Assembly (NCBI GenBank): GCA_905182985.1
Contig: CAJJDN010000058.1
Location: 466,039 to 530,038 of the forward strand
Direction: 5' to 3'
Source of the DNA: Paramecium sonneborni
Lineage: Eukaryota > Ciliophora > Oligohymenophorea > Peniculida > Parameciidae
Length of the DNA: 64,000 nt
The notes under the pieces are model-generated. The model saw only the letters and a program-made list of their open reading frames with translations, was not told the DNA's origin and searched no databases. Made by a program: the position numbers and the translations under genes. This document shows, piece after piece, positions 11,227 to 24,101 of this stretch (positions are counted from its first letter, which is position 1; each line of letters starts with the position of its first letter).

Positions 11227-11901
11227 ATGATCAAAAATTCTTTAACTCAAACATCTTCTACTAATCAAAATTTTTCATAAAAACTTCAACTACAAAAGTT
11301 AAAAAGAAACAAACAAATGGTCTTAAAAGCCATTGATATGCTTCAAAATCCATTTGATTCTCATCAGGTATCTTAGTCATTAAGATTTCTTGAAAATTAG
11401 ACTTAAAGAAAGGCATTATTAGATTAAATCATTAATATTAGAGAAGAAAGAAAGAGAAAATAAGAATTTTAAAAAATGTCTTCCATGAGAGGCATTTTGA
11501 CCAAAGTATAAAAAAGGTTTTCTGTGGTTAAAACTTAAGATATTAAATTTAATAGAGATTTTAATGATTTTAAAATTGTACAAGAGGAAAGAAATAAAAT
11601 GGAAAAATTATAGTATGAAAATCTTAACCTATAAATAAATGAAAGAAAATCTTAATTCAAAAGAATGTCAAGTCTTAACTTCTTAACTCGAGAAAGTGAT
11701 AATCACATTCTCAAACATCAATTAAGTCTTGACCCAGGGGTTCCTGTACCAACATTAATGTTAACAAGAAAAACCTAAAGAAATACAACTCTTTTACAAT
11801 CTAAAATAGCAAACAAATAAATGTAAAGATTATAGTTTAATCAATTAGTCCCATCGAAGGTAATACTGAGAAAGCTCTTACATCTCCTCAGAATGGCCTG
11901 A
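11227..11901 (+). CDS. Hypothetical basic protein, about 224 aa
   Basis: Open frame from ATG 11227 to TGA 11899 with no intron needed. The protein is strongly basic (KLQLQKLKRNKQ, EERKRKQEFQKM) and largely helical in character, with MSSMRGILTKVQKRFSVV and LDPGVPVPTLM. A GTAATA...CTCAG segment of 32 nt near 11859-11890 could be an intron; removing it would replace the last residues by a hydrophilic tail ending ETDQE and move the stop to about 11929. I cannot decide between the two ends. No domain recognised. Confidence 0.6.
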
Positions 11902-12989
11902 TTATAACCTAAGAAACTGATTAAGAATGATTTATAAATAAAAAATTTTTAATTTTAATAAACTTTTTAAAGATAATTACTTTTAATTATAAAGAATTAA
12001 AATTACAGCAAGGAAATTAAAATAATTTAGAATTAGTACTAATTTAAAAAAGAAGAAATTAAATTCTGTTTAAATAATAATTATAAACATATTTAGAAAG
12101 AATATTAATAAATTACATTTAATTCTTTTAAAACCTTTTTGAATAAATATCTAAGTCTCAAAATAATTATAGAGATTATACTGAATAATTTTAAAGATGA
12201 AAATTCAATTTCTTGATTTATTTTTTAAGTAATCTACAAAGTTTGTACAATACTATTTACAACGCTAAATTTAAATTTATAATATTTTTTTACTAACTGT
12301 TTTTATTGGTTAGACTAATATTGAATGATCAAATTTTTTTTTTTACTACATAAATGATAAATTATGTATAAATATATTTAGTATTTCTCCAAATCATTTG
12401 TGATTTCCAAATATTAACCCTTTTTAATAAATTTAAGTTAACATTTTATTCAATATAAGATAAGTAATAATAATTTTCATTTTAATCAAGTAAGGAATTT
12501 AATACCAATAATATATTGCCATGATAGTTATAATTTCTCTATATCTCCATTGAAATAAAATAATTCTTTTATAATGATTTAAGTATCCCCTTTATTTTAA
12601 TTTGAAACGAAAAAAACTTCAAGAATTTAGAATGGTTATGAAGGTTTAATAATTAGGTTATTTATAAATTTTCTTAAATATCCTAATTTAATTTCTTATC
12701 ATTTTTTCTATCATTAATTACTTAATTAAACTTATAAAAAGATCAATTCTTAGATTTATAATCGGTGAGAATCATATTTTATTAATTAGAAACTTAATCT
12801 ATTGAACATTATTTTAATTTTTGTTCTTATTTTACTATGATTTATATTTAATTATTCTATATAATTGAATTAGTGAAACTGAAAATAATAAAATTAATTT
12901 TATACTAAAAATATTATATGTAGGGAGGATAAATTAAGAATAATACATTAATTATATTAAGTGATTTACAATTAAAAATTATATATCAA
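11902..12989. other. Intergenic, about 1.1 kb
   Basis: Very AT-rich sequence between two converging genes with runs of T and A. Only short open stretches are present on either strand and none shows coding character. Longer than most gaps in this window. Confidence 0.5.
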
Positions 12990-15900
12990 TCATAAAAGTT
13001 TAATTTATCTACCCAATTATTTATTAATAATTGTTTGTTTAGGAATTTGATAAAGCATTTCTAAGGTAAGAATAAATTCTTTTTGAATTGCAATATTTCC
13101 AATTAACAAAATCAATATGAGTGCTAAAATGGTTGCTATAGAAAATATGTAATACAGGATATAAATATTAAAGGATAGATCTACCAGCTGATTTTTAGAG
13201 AGGTTAATAAAGAATTCTGAAAACAATCTCATTTAATATAAGAAAGCATCGAATCCCCATAGAAAATAAAAATAGTAATCTTAAGATTTTTCTAATCTTT
13301 CAAAAGCTTTGATAATTTCATAATTGTCATTTAAATTAAAAAAATCATTTTAGTTCATCACAGAAACAGATTATTTAAATAAATTAATAATTCCAACTTC
13401 ATAAATTGAATACATTTACTAAAAGTGAACTCTTTCTTTATAAACAGTTTCATTCATATTGCAATTAAATATTTGCATCAAACAAAGATCTTTACCTAAA
13501 AGACTATCTGAATTAACTTCTAAAGTTTGTGAATAAATCATATGTGAAAATGGTTCACTTTACAATTCTTATAGATTGGCTTTTAAATTCTCTTCATCTA
13601 CATTTATAAGTCTGAGTAATTAATATCCATGTTTAATATTTTAACTCATAATGACAAATCTACCAGATGCTGTGGGTTGAATTGCTATCATTGCTTCATA
13701 GAATTTCTTATTTACGTATACATCCCAGTTATTGATTGTATCTAAAAATAATAGTCGAATATATTATGTCTTAAGAGCAGCAGTCACAATAGGAGACAAA
13801 TTAATTGAATAATCAACATAATTCATATGTAAAGTCAGAAATGATCCATATGATACTATAAGTAATGGAATTATCATCTTTAAAAGTACTCGAGATGATA
13901 AATGATGAGATATATGAGATTTCATCACTTTACCATTATATGATCTACTTATTTTATTCTCATCTTCTTCAGCGTATTAATATAAACCAAACCAAAGCTT
14001 TGAATTCTTAACGATACTTAAAAGTTTTTAAATTAATGTTATCTCTTCTATTCCTTCATTCAAACTTGTTCGACAAAATAAGGATAAAACAAATCTCTAT
14101 TTCTTTTTAATAGCAGAATATAATATTACAAAAAGTACTATTTGTAATAAAATAATTGAATAAATTATTATCAACAATGCATTGAAACTTTAATCTAAAT
14201 TTTAATTAATTAGTTAATCATCAATCTAACATTGTCTCATAAAATTCAAAGTAATATTTGCAACCCTTTTGAAATTAAAATATAATATAGATCTTGTATT
14301 GACTCTTTAAAAAATAAATATATTATTACTATGCATACGTGTCTGTGGTTCCAATTAAATATAATGTTGGATCTCTAGCAAAACTTTTTATTGCCATATA
14401 TAATGTTTGTAGCATTATTTTATAATATTATGATAAAGATTAAATTGTTTAAATTTCTGTCTAATTTCTATAAAAATTGATTCTTATTAAATCAACTGTT
14501 TAATTTTACTAATCATAAATCTTAAGCTTATCTAATTCTAATTGATAAAATTATATTAATTCTTCTATTGATTACTTGTAAATATATAGTGAAAAGGATA
14601 TTTTATCTACCGATGTCACATTTATAGTTTTTGAAGAATCAACAGAATATAAATTAGATGAAGACAAAAATTTATTGAAATCTCTAAGATAAATTACATG
14701 TCTTGAAGCAATCATAGCTCTTCCATATCCATCAAGAAATGAAGTACTGTAATCAAGATATTCAAAACACTATGTTTATTAAATTTCTTTCTTCTAAATT
14801 TATTAATAAAGTAAAATAAAAGAAATAATTGTAATTAAAACATATACCATAGAAAGTAGCATTAATAATCTATAAGCTGTCAATTAACTAACAATGTTTA
14901 TTATTGACTCAAATGATTGAATTTCTGAATTGCTTTTTTGATTTGACGAGGAAGTTCTTGCAATACTTTAATTTATCTTTACTTAAATAAATCTAATATG
15001 AATTAATAATTTTACTCATTCTTTTTAATTTTATTTTCCTCATAAACTTAAATTTCATAAGAAAATTATTAATTAAATTATTTATCAAGAAATGTGTTTG
15101 TTTCTTAGAAATTAAAAGTAATCCAATAGTAAATAAAATTAATATTTTTATCTTTTGTGTGGAAATTAATTAAATTTTCGCTTAAACTAAACATTAAATT
15201 CAATTAAAACTCACTTTTTTCAAAATCCTTATAAATTTTAGATAATTAATGAATTTTTTCAATTCTTTCTTAAGGTGATAATTAGAAATAGGAGTTTGAA
15301 TCAATTATTTGTTTAGATCCAACCATATTCTTATTTAAATATAAAACAGCTTTTTGTTAATGGCTTATCATTTTTTCATGATTTTAAAATGAAAAATTGT
15401 ATTTTAGCATATTTTCATAATGTTCTTTTAGCATTATTTTTATTTCTGGGATTATTTAAAAAATACATAACTCATAAATATCATCTTAAAATTTTATATG
15501 TTAAAATATTTTAAACCATAATTATTCTGAATATCCTAGAATTTAAAAATCTTATCCAATCAACAGATAATCTTAATCCTCTTCGATATTTTCTTTTACA
15601 AGAGTTCCCATCAAATATAACAATTCCTAATCATATTTTGGATAATTATTAAGACATATTTTAACTTTGGAAACTAAAGGTGTTTCTCCATATTTTATAA
15701 AGGTTTAAAATATTTATGATTTTGTGGGTCCAAATTTACAATAATTATCTAATAATTGGTTATGTATCTCAATAAATTATAAAGGCATAATATTTGCTAA
15801 ATTCTCTATTTTATTAATATTTAACCATTTATTTGAAACTTTTTCAATTCTTCCTCGTTGTTATTTAGAAATAACTACTAAAAGTTGCATTGCTTTTTAA

Positions 15901-17590
15901 TTTTCAAACATTTGATAATTCAACAAGTCTCCTTGACCTTATTCGGATTCAATTATTTTCTTTATTTGCTTTTCGATTAATAAATATTAATTAACTGAAT
16001 AGAAGGATAATTCTAAAATTTAAGATACTCTTTAATAAAATAAATTTTGTTTTAAATTTATTTCTTAATTTAGAAAAACTGAAATATCATGTTAGAACTA
16101 TTGTAAGTCTTTTTTAATTTTCTTAATTTCATATGATATTTTCATTTACATTTCAAACATATCTTAATAAGATTCAATTTTATCAGTAACATATTATGAC
16201 CATAATTACAACTTTACATTTAATAAAATTACTAATTAACCTTTTATTTTTTCACAGTTTGATTCAAACCATTAGAGTGAATAAACAACTTCTGAAAATT
16301 TGTTTGGAATAATCTCTTTATATAGTTGCTTTGTTTTTTCACAAACTATTACTAAAAGAGATTCAATAACTTTTTTATCATAGTAAGAAAATTAAATTTC
16401 TTTTTATTATTTTACAACTTTCATAATTTACAAATAATTTTTAAATCCTTTGTTATTATATTTAATTTAAAATGATATATACTTTAAATAACAAAATTAT
16501 TATTCTAACTTCAAAATTTAAGAAGTGAATTTAATAATATCTTATTTATTTTCAAGTCTTATATCTGTTTTACATGGACAAACAAGATTTAAACATTGCC
16601 TTTTATGAAATAAAATTTATTGATATGCTTTAATTTAACATTAGGGATTGAATTTTTAAATTGTATTTGAATAAAAATATTCTGCATCTAACCTATGGGA
16701 TTTATCGACTACATAAAAAAAGTTCAATAACTAAAATAGAATCATATAATACTGGAAATAGCAGTAAAATTGTATATAAATAAGGATCTGATTTATAATT
16801 TAATAGGTGAATCAAAATTTCTTGAACAATGAATGCAAAGGTAATAATGATGAATATTTGATAAAAACTCTAAACGGATTTATCACTAAACTTTTCAATA
16901 GTTAAAAATTCAAATATTTTCAATAAAATAATAGCAATCACCAAAAAGAATTTTAATATGGAAATAATTGATAAATTTGAAGCCCTTAAAAATATGATAG
17001 ACTCAAAAGTAAGTAAGTAAATTAAATCAATAGTTATATATTTAGATCTCCCATTTTAGGTTTAGAAGCCTGAATTACGAAATATATAAATGCTTATGAG
17101 ATATTGAAATACGCTAAAAAACAATACTAAAATGCTTAATACAGTAATTACAAAATTCTAATTGATAAAGCATAATATTTAAGAAGGTATGAAAAAAAGC
17201 CAGTCATAATTTTCAAAGTAAAATGATAGAATGTTAATGATTATATTATTTTTCTTCCTATAAATATTAATATGTTACAATATTGAGTAAGAATGAGATC
17301 ATTAATAGAATGATCAAGTGAATCATTAAAATTGCAATTAGAACAAGAATCTGATAATATGAATTATAAATTTGCTGAAATGTTATGAATTAAGCTAATA
17401 GCAAAATGTAATTGTCAAAATAAATGTTGAAATTATCAATAAACAATAATGAAATTACTTAGATAAAATAGATGACTATTTTGATTTTATTCCAACTATT
17501 TTTTGAATCATTATTTCTATTATGATTAGCTATAGCAGATAAATAAAATAACTTATTAATTGTTTGGCTCATTATTGTTTTAAATTTCAT
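12990..17590 (-). CDS. Giant multi-pass membrane protein with PAS-like region
   Basis: A near-continuous minus-strand coding region of 4.6 kb from ATG 17588-17590 to TGA 12990-12992, about 1,500 residues after removal of introns not individually placed. The start (MKFKTIMSQTINKLFYLS, then ANHNRNNDSKNSWNKIK and IYFIQVISLLFID) opens a block of several membrane helices. The middle contains a segment resembling the start of a PAS domain (LLVVISKQQRGRIEKVSNK, near 15850-15900). The last third has further membrane helices (LLSMVYVLITIISFILLY; the final one near 13100: SIATILALILILLIG). Ciliates have a large family of such PAS/TPR-like transmembrane proteins of unknown function, often annotated as TmcB-like. 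It could be two genes, but no intergenic break was found near 15050. Confidence 0.65.
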
Positions 17591-17744
17591 GAAATAAAAT
17601 TATATAATGAAAACAATTATAATATTAGTAATTAATTACTTAATAAGTATTTAAGAGAGAGTTTTGAATTTGAATATTAAATGAAAGGAAGTAAAAGTTA
17701 ATGAATAATATGAAAAGATAATAATTAATTTTGATTTAATATAT

Positions 17745-19254
17745 TCATGACTTTTATTATTCATTTTCGGAAAGTAATTATTATTAGTCATCTTCTTATC
17801 TTAAATTGCTGGTAGAAACTGTATCAGATTCAAAATCTTTCTTTTTTAATTGAGCCAACTATTAATCTCTTGATTATAGAATTTTATCTTCTTTAACAAC
17901 TCCAACCCATGGAAGTGGCATTAAAATGAATACTCCAGTAACAATAATAAATAACCATAATTTGGAATAATCATTTTAATTTACCCCTAAAATGATTAAG
18001 AATAATGCACCCCATTATGATCCTAATGTAGATCCTAAATAATAATAAATAAAATATATTTGTATACCAAAATTGATTGTACTCATCAACATTGCATACA
18101 TAGTAGCTTCAATATTTTTAGGACACATTCTACATGCTAAAACTAAAATAGGCATTAAATTTAATTCCCCTACTAATTATAACATTACAGAATCTCCTAA
18201 ACAAAAGAATTTATCATTTATGCCCCATTCTACATTTTTTCTAGTAACAAGAATTATCATAGATTGATAACAAAAATAATAAAGAATTGTTGTAGTAATA
18301 AATATTTTTTTAAATGGAACATCTTTTAGATAATTATTATAAAGAAGGACTCCTAAAATAGTTGATAATGCATAAACAAACTTTAATTATCCTAGAAATG
18401 AAGGTTCAAAACCCAAAACTTATGTATAAAAAAAGAACATTATAGTTGAACTTGATGGAGCCATCATAAAACAAAATATCAATGCAACTGGCCTTGAATC
18501 TATTATTATAATACTTATAAATTAAAGGATTTTAAAAGAATGTCCAAAAATCTTTGATACATTACATAGTGTTATTTCTTCTATCATTTTAATCTAAAGA
18601 TCTAGGATCTACTTTCTCTTCAACATAAAATAATGAAACTAAAACTAAAAGTGTTGGAAATGCAGCTGTCATCAGAAATATCTCTTATTTTGTAAAATAA
18701 TGTAATAGTTAACCTGAAAAGAATGCACTTATTAATGTTCCAAAAGCTCTAACTCCAAAAAATATTGAAACATTCTTTGAAGCACCATGTTAAAAATTTG
18801 TTTATTATCTAGAAGATTAAGCAGCAACTTCTACTAAAATTGCTTCTCCTACAACGTTAACAAAACATGTTGATAATTGTATTAAAAATAATAACAATAA
18901 GGCAGAATACAAACTATCAGTTCCATATTTAGATAATGCTATCCATCCTAAGGCATCAAATATCCCAAATAATATTATATATGATTTTCTTCTATAACCA
19001 AGTAAAGGCTTTGAATCTGTTATTAAACCCCAAAATGGTTTCACTATCCAAGGAGTTGTTGTATAACTCAAATACAATCCCATCATTGCTGGTGATAATC
19101 CAAAATCATCTTTTAACATATAATTTATAGATAAATCAGCTAAATGTTATACACCCTAAGAAAATGCTACGACTGCTATTATAAAATAAGATGGATTAAA
19201 GTTCTCATATAATTCAGAGAATTACCGAAACAGTTTATCAAAAATAATACTCAT
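17745..19254 (-). CDS. Folate-biopterin transporter (BT1/FBT family, MFS)
   Basis: 496 residues after removing one 19-nt intron at 18594-18612; 1,491 nt is exactly 497 codons. About twelve membrane helices are visible. The N-terminal half carries the family features: SQGVQHLADLSINYMLKDDF, GLSPAMMGLYLSYTTTPW and KPFWGLITDSKPLLGYRRKSY, a typical MFS loop with Asp and two Arg. The C-terminal half contains RPVALIFCFMMAPSSTIMFFF. BT1 proteins move folates or pterins across membranes of protists and plastids; the substrate here is not known. The C-terminus is a hydrophilic tail (ESDTVSTSNLRQEDD). Without the intron the frame breaks between VEEK and IKMIEE, so the very short intron is well supported. 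Confidence 0.9.
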
Positions 19255-19466
19255 ATGCTTCTCTTTATCTAAAATTTTAATTATAAAAACGTATAATTAT
19301 AAATTACAACTGAAACATATAACTCTCATATGTTTAAGTTATTCAAATTTATCTCTTGAAAACATTTATTTTAACAATATAGAAATATTCTATTGTTATT
19401 CTCAATTTTATTTATTTTCTTTATCCATTGAATAATTATTTTCATTATCAATATTCAACTACTTAT

Positions 19467-20108
19467 TCACTGTAGTTTGATAAAATAAAATAATTTAATG
19501 AGATTAAGAAAAATTTACTAATCTTTCTATCTTAGACTTAAAATTTTGCAATCTTTATTACATATACTGATTTTCTCTTCTTTTATTTTCTCTATCAATT
19601 AGAAAATATTTACTTTTTGTTAATTTAATCTAAGATATTATTAAAAGATTTTTTATACGTTATTCTACTAAAGAAACTTCTTTTTTTTGGATAAGAACTC
19701 TTCCTAAAAATAAACAAATTGATAATTATAGTTTAGTCCTAAGATCGATTTGTTTTTTAATATTTACTAAAAATATATAATGATAAGCTTGTTAAATTTA
19801 TCTTCATCTTAATTTAGTGTTAATAAATATAATTCGATTCTTTATTTAACTAAAGCTTTAAATTACTAATTGGGCATTGTTCCAATTTTTTTTAAATCTA
19901 GATATTCTCTTTTAAACATTAATTTGCATATACAAAATGTAATAATAATTAGCTATTTTTTATTTTTCTTTACAATATTTTTACACTTTTTTGACCTTAA
20001 TTGTAAAATACAAATAAATTCTGTTTCAGATATCCATTTAGATGAAGGATCAAAAGTTTCTAAATTTTGCCCAAAGATATTAATTTAACTTTTATCATGA
20101 AAAAACAT
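19467..20108 (-). CDS. Hypothetical protein, 213 aa
   Basis: One open frame of 214 codons; ATG at 20106-20108 is the first after an in-frame TGA, and TGA closes at 19467. Sequence features: FDPSSKWISETEF near the start, a Lys-rich stretch and a hydrophobic IIITFCIC, then a Lys/Gln-rich helical C-terminal half (IEKIKEEKISICNKD). In 19402-19805 a second minus-strand frame is also open and looks coding-like, so a frame change through an intron is possible. No domain is recognised, and confidence in the exact structure is low. Confidence 0.4.
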
Positions 20109-20383
20109 GTTTTTGAGCTATGAAACTTAAAATTATGATGTCAAATCATCAAATAATCAATTTGTTATTAAAATTCATTATATGATATAATTATTTTAAA
20201 ATTATAATCCCTAGATAAATACATTTATTATAAGTAATCATAATATTCTACTTTCGCTAGAACCTTTAGGATGTAATTAATACATAGATGAAAGAAAATC
20301 TTAATGGAAAATTAATATTAAATTTGATATTGATTATTATTTATTTATAACAAATCAATTATATTTTATCATTCAATTATTTA

Positions 20384-20686
20384 ATGTTTATTAATAAAGC
20401 AAGAAAAAACTATCATCCATAACCATTTTCATATTATGAGATTAAAATTTAAGAAGTGAAAAGTTATCCTTCATAAAAATCGCTGGTTTCAGAATAAAAC
20501 TAATAAAATTATTTGAAGTTACGACTTGGTTCAACAAATTCAATAATAGTATAACATAGATCCAAAAGTCAAGTTCATATCAAAAAGGAAAAAGTTATTA
20601 CAACATCTGACTTAAATTATAATGTTGCTTACAAAAAAATTTTTAGTCAAAAAAATTTGTTCCATTTGATAGGAGGAAATATGTGA
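20384..20686 (+). CDS. Small basic hypothetical protein, 100 aa
   Basis: Single-exon frame of 101 codons from ATG to TGA 20684-20686. The protein (MFINKARKNYHPQPFSYYE at the start, IGGNM at the end) is basic and hydrophilic with no membrane segment, and contains SLVSEQNQQNYLKLRLGSTN. The balanced amino-acid composition and absence of TGA over 100 codons suggest a real gene. Family unknown. Confidence 0.55.
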
Positions 20687-20818
20687 TTAAATTAATTTTT
20701 TTTCCAATATACATATTTCATTAAGATATTTAATAAAGTCCAATAAAAAAAATAAATATTATTATCTCCTATTCTCATTCTTTAAAAATTTATTTTCTTA
20801 CAGTTTATTTTTATTAGA

Positions 20819-21295
20819 ATGTTTAGTCAAATTAATGAAAACAAAATAAATTCCTAACAATCAATTCATCTTGAAGCTTAGATAACTCTCAATAATCGTA
20901 ATACATTTATTAATTAATGTGTATTCTAGAATCAAAATAAATAAAATTGGCTATAAATTTTAAAATCAATATTTCTCAATTTTCAGTTCGAAAAATAGAT
21001 TTCAATATAAATTAAACCATATATTTATTAAGTTATAATCAAAATACTGGAAATTATATAATTAGAAATAAATAGGAAATAATAAAAATACATATTCATA
21101 AAATAATTTAAAAATATAAGATCCCTAAAGTTGAATAAAATTGATATATTGTTATTAATAATAGAAAATCAAACTTAATTGACTTCTTTAAAATTTAATT
21201 TTTTTCTGGAATCATTAAAATACATTTAATATTTAAAATTAAAATTATTTGATGCATTCTCGTATGTGTAAAGAATGATAAATTAAATAGGTTGA
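20819..21295 (+). CDS. Hypothetical protein, 158 aa
   Basis: Single-exon frame of 159 codons, ATG 20819, TGA 21293. Starts MFSQINENKINSQQS, continues with Gln/Asn-rich then Leu/Ile/Lys-rich helical sequence (FFLESLKYIQYLKLKLFDAF). Ends 34 bp before the converging B-box gene. No domain recognised. It is separated from the 100-aa gene by about 130 bp; the two could be exons of one transcript, but no short intron joins them. Confidence 0.5.
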
Positions 21296-21329
21296 ATTTA
21301 TAAATTAATATTTATTTAATTTATAAAAA

Positions 21330-22759
21330 TCAATCAGCTTGCTCATCATTTTCTTCAGCAATTTCTTCAGGATATTCATTTTCTGCATCTTCACCTTCTT
21401 CATTTAGTTATTCAGGATCAATTCCAAATAAGTGTAAATTTTGCTAGAAATAATAATTTATAGATACACTAAATATTTCCCTGAATTGATTATTTTCATT
21501 TGCTAATTTATCGACTTCATCTTATAATTATTATTTTTCATCACTCATATGTTAATAAAGTTATTTGAAATTTTCAATCAAATCTATAGTTAAAAATAAA
21601 ATGGTTACCTTCTAACTTATGAATTTCCTCATCCTTAGCTTCTAATTATTATCCTAATTCTTATATAACTTCATCTTTATCGTTGTCTTAGCTTTTTGCT
21701 GACTTTTTATTTGATGATTGTTATTTTTATTTAGAACCACTTGCCAATTTGGTTTGTAATTCATTAAATGCTTCTTGATTATCTTATAATTATTATTATA
21801 ATTATTCTATAATTTAATCTTTCATAGATGATTCTTATTAAAGTTATTCCATCATTGATTATATTTCTTCCTAATGAACTTAGATGAATAAATACTAAAT
21901 TATAATCTTAAGCAATATTTTCTAATTCTTAAGTTTTCTCTTATAATGCTTATTCTAACTTTTTAATTTAATCTGATTATTATTTTTTAACTCTATTTAT
22001 TTCATCTTATAGATGTTTATTAGCTTAACTAATTTTATTGTTCAAATTTTTATTTTCATCTGTCAATTATTAAATTTTTTATTTATCATCTTTTGATCTT
22101 TATTCATAATCCTACTCAACTTTTGATCTAAAGTAAATTTTTAATTCCTTACAATTTTCTTTAGAATTCTTTCTCCTTATCTTTGGCTTAATTTAATTCA
22201 GCTCTTAATCTTTCTGTTTATTATTGTTCTTCCTTGAGTTAATTAATTAACAATTATGATCCTCTTTCTTGATCTAGATTGTATTTCTAATTCGATGTAT
22301 AGGGCCTATTATTACCTTATAATTATTACTAATCAACTCTTTTATCATTACTATCTATCTTTTTCTCTAAATAATCATGTTTATTGTTAATTCTGTTGAC
22401 ATCAAATGTTTTAGAATAATCTTATTTTTTAGAGTCATTGCTCAAATAATCTTTGGTTGGCACTTAACCGGTGGGTTTAATTTCATTTTTTTTGAAAGAA
22501 TTTCTTTAATCAATTTTCTAAGGAACAGGAACAAAGCTTTAGTTTTTTTAATACATTTCTAAATTGTGAATTAAGGTATTATACCCTAATAAGGTATAAT
22601 TTCTGTTTTGTGTTACTAATCTATTGGTCCAGATCTGTTATGAATTTGGGAATCACATGAGTAGCATAATCGAAAAGTCTAACCATATCTACATTAATTG
22701 CATTTGATTGTTGCAGGTCTTTATTGACATTTCTAACATTTAACAAAGAGTGATTGCAT
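21330..22759 (-). CDS. B-box zinc-finger coiled-coil protein, about 434-442 aa
   Basis: ATG at 22757-22759. Introns of 26 nt (22559-22584), and three of 25 nt (one ending in CTATAG near 21588-21612, one near 22130, one near 21860) give 1,329 nt, 443 codons. Residues 8-50 form a B-box-like zinc site: CQKCQQRPATIKCNQCR, then RLCYSCDSQIH and a later His (QQHK). The rest is a long coiled coil (QLKEEQQQTERLRAELNQAK, DENKNLNNKISQANKHLQ), and the C-terminus is acidic (EEGEDAENEYPEEIAEEND). The architecture resembles ciliate cytoskeletal or TRIM-like scaffold proteins; no RING is present, so E3 activity is not implied. A fifth candidate intron (21444-21467, 24 nt, GTATCT...TTCTAG) is in frame and stop-free; splicing it would shorten the protein by eight residues. 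Confidence 0.8.
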
Positions 22760-23026
22760 ATCTATTTTATCCAAATTTTGAAAAATATAAATACTATATA
22801 ACTTATTAATAAAAACAAATTTGAATTTTTATTATGTAATTCAATTCATAAATCTATTTTCTTTAATATAACCATTAACAAATTTAGGAGAATATTTTAA
22901 TTGAATAAGTATGGAATGATAAAATTCTAAAAATATAAATTATAATATTTGATTCTAAATGCACAAGAAATGCAAAGTTATAAACTATTTAATATTAAAA
23001 ATTAGAATATATTTTAATATATATAT

Positions 23027-24039
23027 ATGATAAATAAAATCAAAGAATACATGTCGAATACATAACCTGTTGTTGATGCATTAAAGGATCTTAATATTTA
23101 TTCAAATGATAATTAATTTCAATCTCAATAAATTATATCAAATAGATTAAGATAATTCTTTGAAAGTCAATAAAGTAAGGTAAAGTTAGTAAACAAATAA
23201 TTTAAGAAATAGTTTTTCTAGTCATTGTTTGAAGTGGTATAAAAAGAGAGCATTCAGGAAGGGAATTTGTAAAGAAAATTTAAAATATTATTATTGCTCC
23301 ACATAATCTTAAGTTCTTAAGTAGGACGTTCAGAATTATCAAGAATCTTAATTAGTAAATAATTGATAATAAAAACACAAAATACAATTTCTTCAAAATT
23401 GGGTCAAGTTTGTTAACTTTATTATCATTATTTATATAAATTGGCATCTTAAACAACATTTATAAATGAGGAAGTAGTTGATGGAGATTTATTAATATAT
23501 TTTACTTTATCAAATTAATGTTATATAGGAATGAGTATGTAAAAGTGTATAGAGTGTGTTGATTAATTTGAATCTAATCCATTATTGGGACATATAATAA
23601 GATTCATTTATTATGATTTACAAGATACATTTATATTCATTTTGAAAGACATAAAGATTCTAATTGAGAATCGAGAAAATGTTAAATATTCAAGAGAATA
23701 AATGTTAGAACTTTACAAAGAAGTAATGTAAAATATATTATTAAACTGTAGTGTTAAATTTTACAGAAAAGAATGTTAGACTTCTATCGCTTTAATAGAT
23801 ATTTCTAACACTTTTAAGAGATAATGCCTCCATATTCTTTAGCAATAAATTAAAAATCAATAGGATATTTATTAAATAGTACACCTAAGATGAATTCTTT
23901 ATAATAGATAGAGAATAAAGAAGATAATGATATATTGAATTGTAAGTAACCTTAAACTTCAAAATAGAAGAAATCAATAAAATTTGAGTTTGAAGAGAGG
24001 AAAAGAAAATAATCAGAATCAACATAATTTTCATTCTGA
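23027..24039 (+). CDS. Hypothetical protein, 327 aa
   Basis: ATG 23027; one 29-nt intron at 23879-23907; TGA 24037-24039; 984 coding nt. Helical, Leu/Ile/Gln-rich protein (FKILLLLHIILSSQVGRSEL, INEEVVDGDLLIYFTLSNQC, ENVKYSREQMLELYKEVMQN) ending in a basic, acidic-patch tail (FEFEERKRKQSES). Without the intron the frame stops at 23893 and loses the charged tail. The hydrophobic stretches are amphipathic rather than membrane-like. No family recognised. Convergent with eS6, 62 bp apart. Confidence 0.7.
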
Positions 24040-24101
24040 AATTGATTGTTAATGAATTATAAATTCTTTTTATGTAATGTACTTTATTTATAATATCATT
24101 T

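Noticed and set aside
12990..17590. Splitting the giant membrane gene into two genes near 15050
   Set aside because: No start codon in a good context or terminator-like gap was seen there; membrane segments continue on both sides in the same strand. It remains possible.
19402..19805. Alternative minus-strand frame (RVLIQKKEVSLVEQ)
   Set aside because: It is open and plausible but lacks a start codon; the frame ending at 19467 connects upstream to an ATG without splicing.
19870..20088. Plus-strand hydrophobic frame (MGIVPIFFKSRYSLLN)
   Set aside because: Shadow of the minus-strand gene 19467-20108; hydrophobicity comes from antisense Lys/Asn codons.
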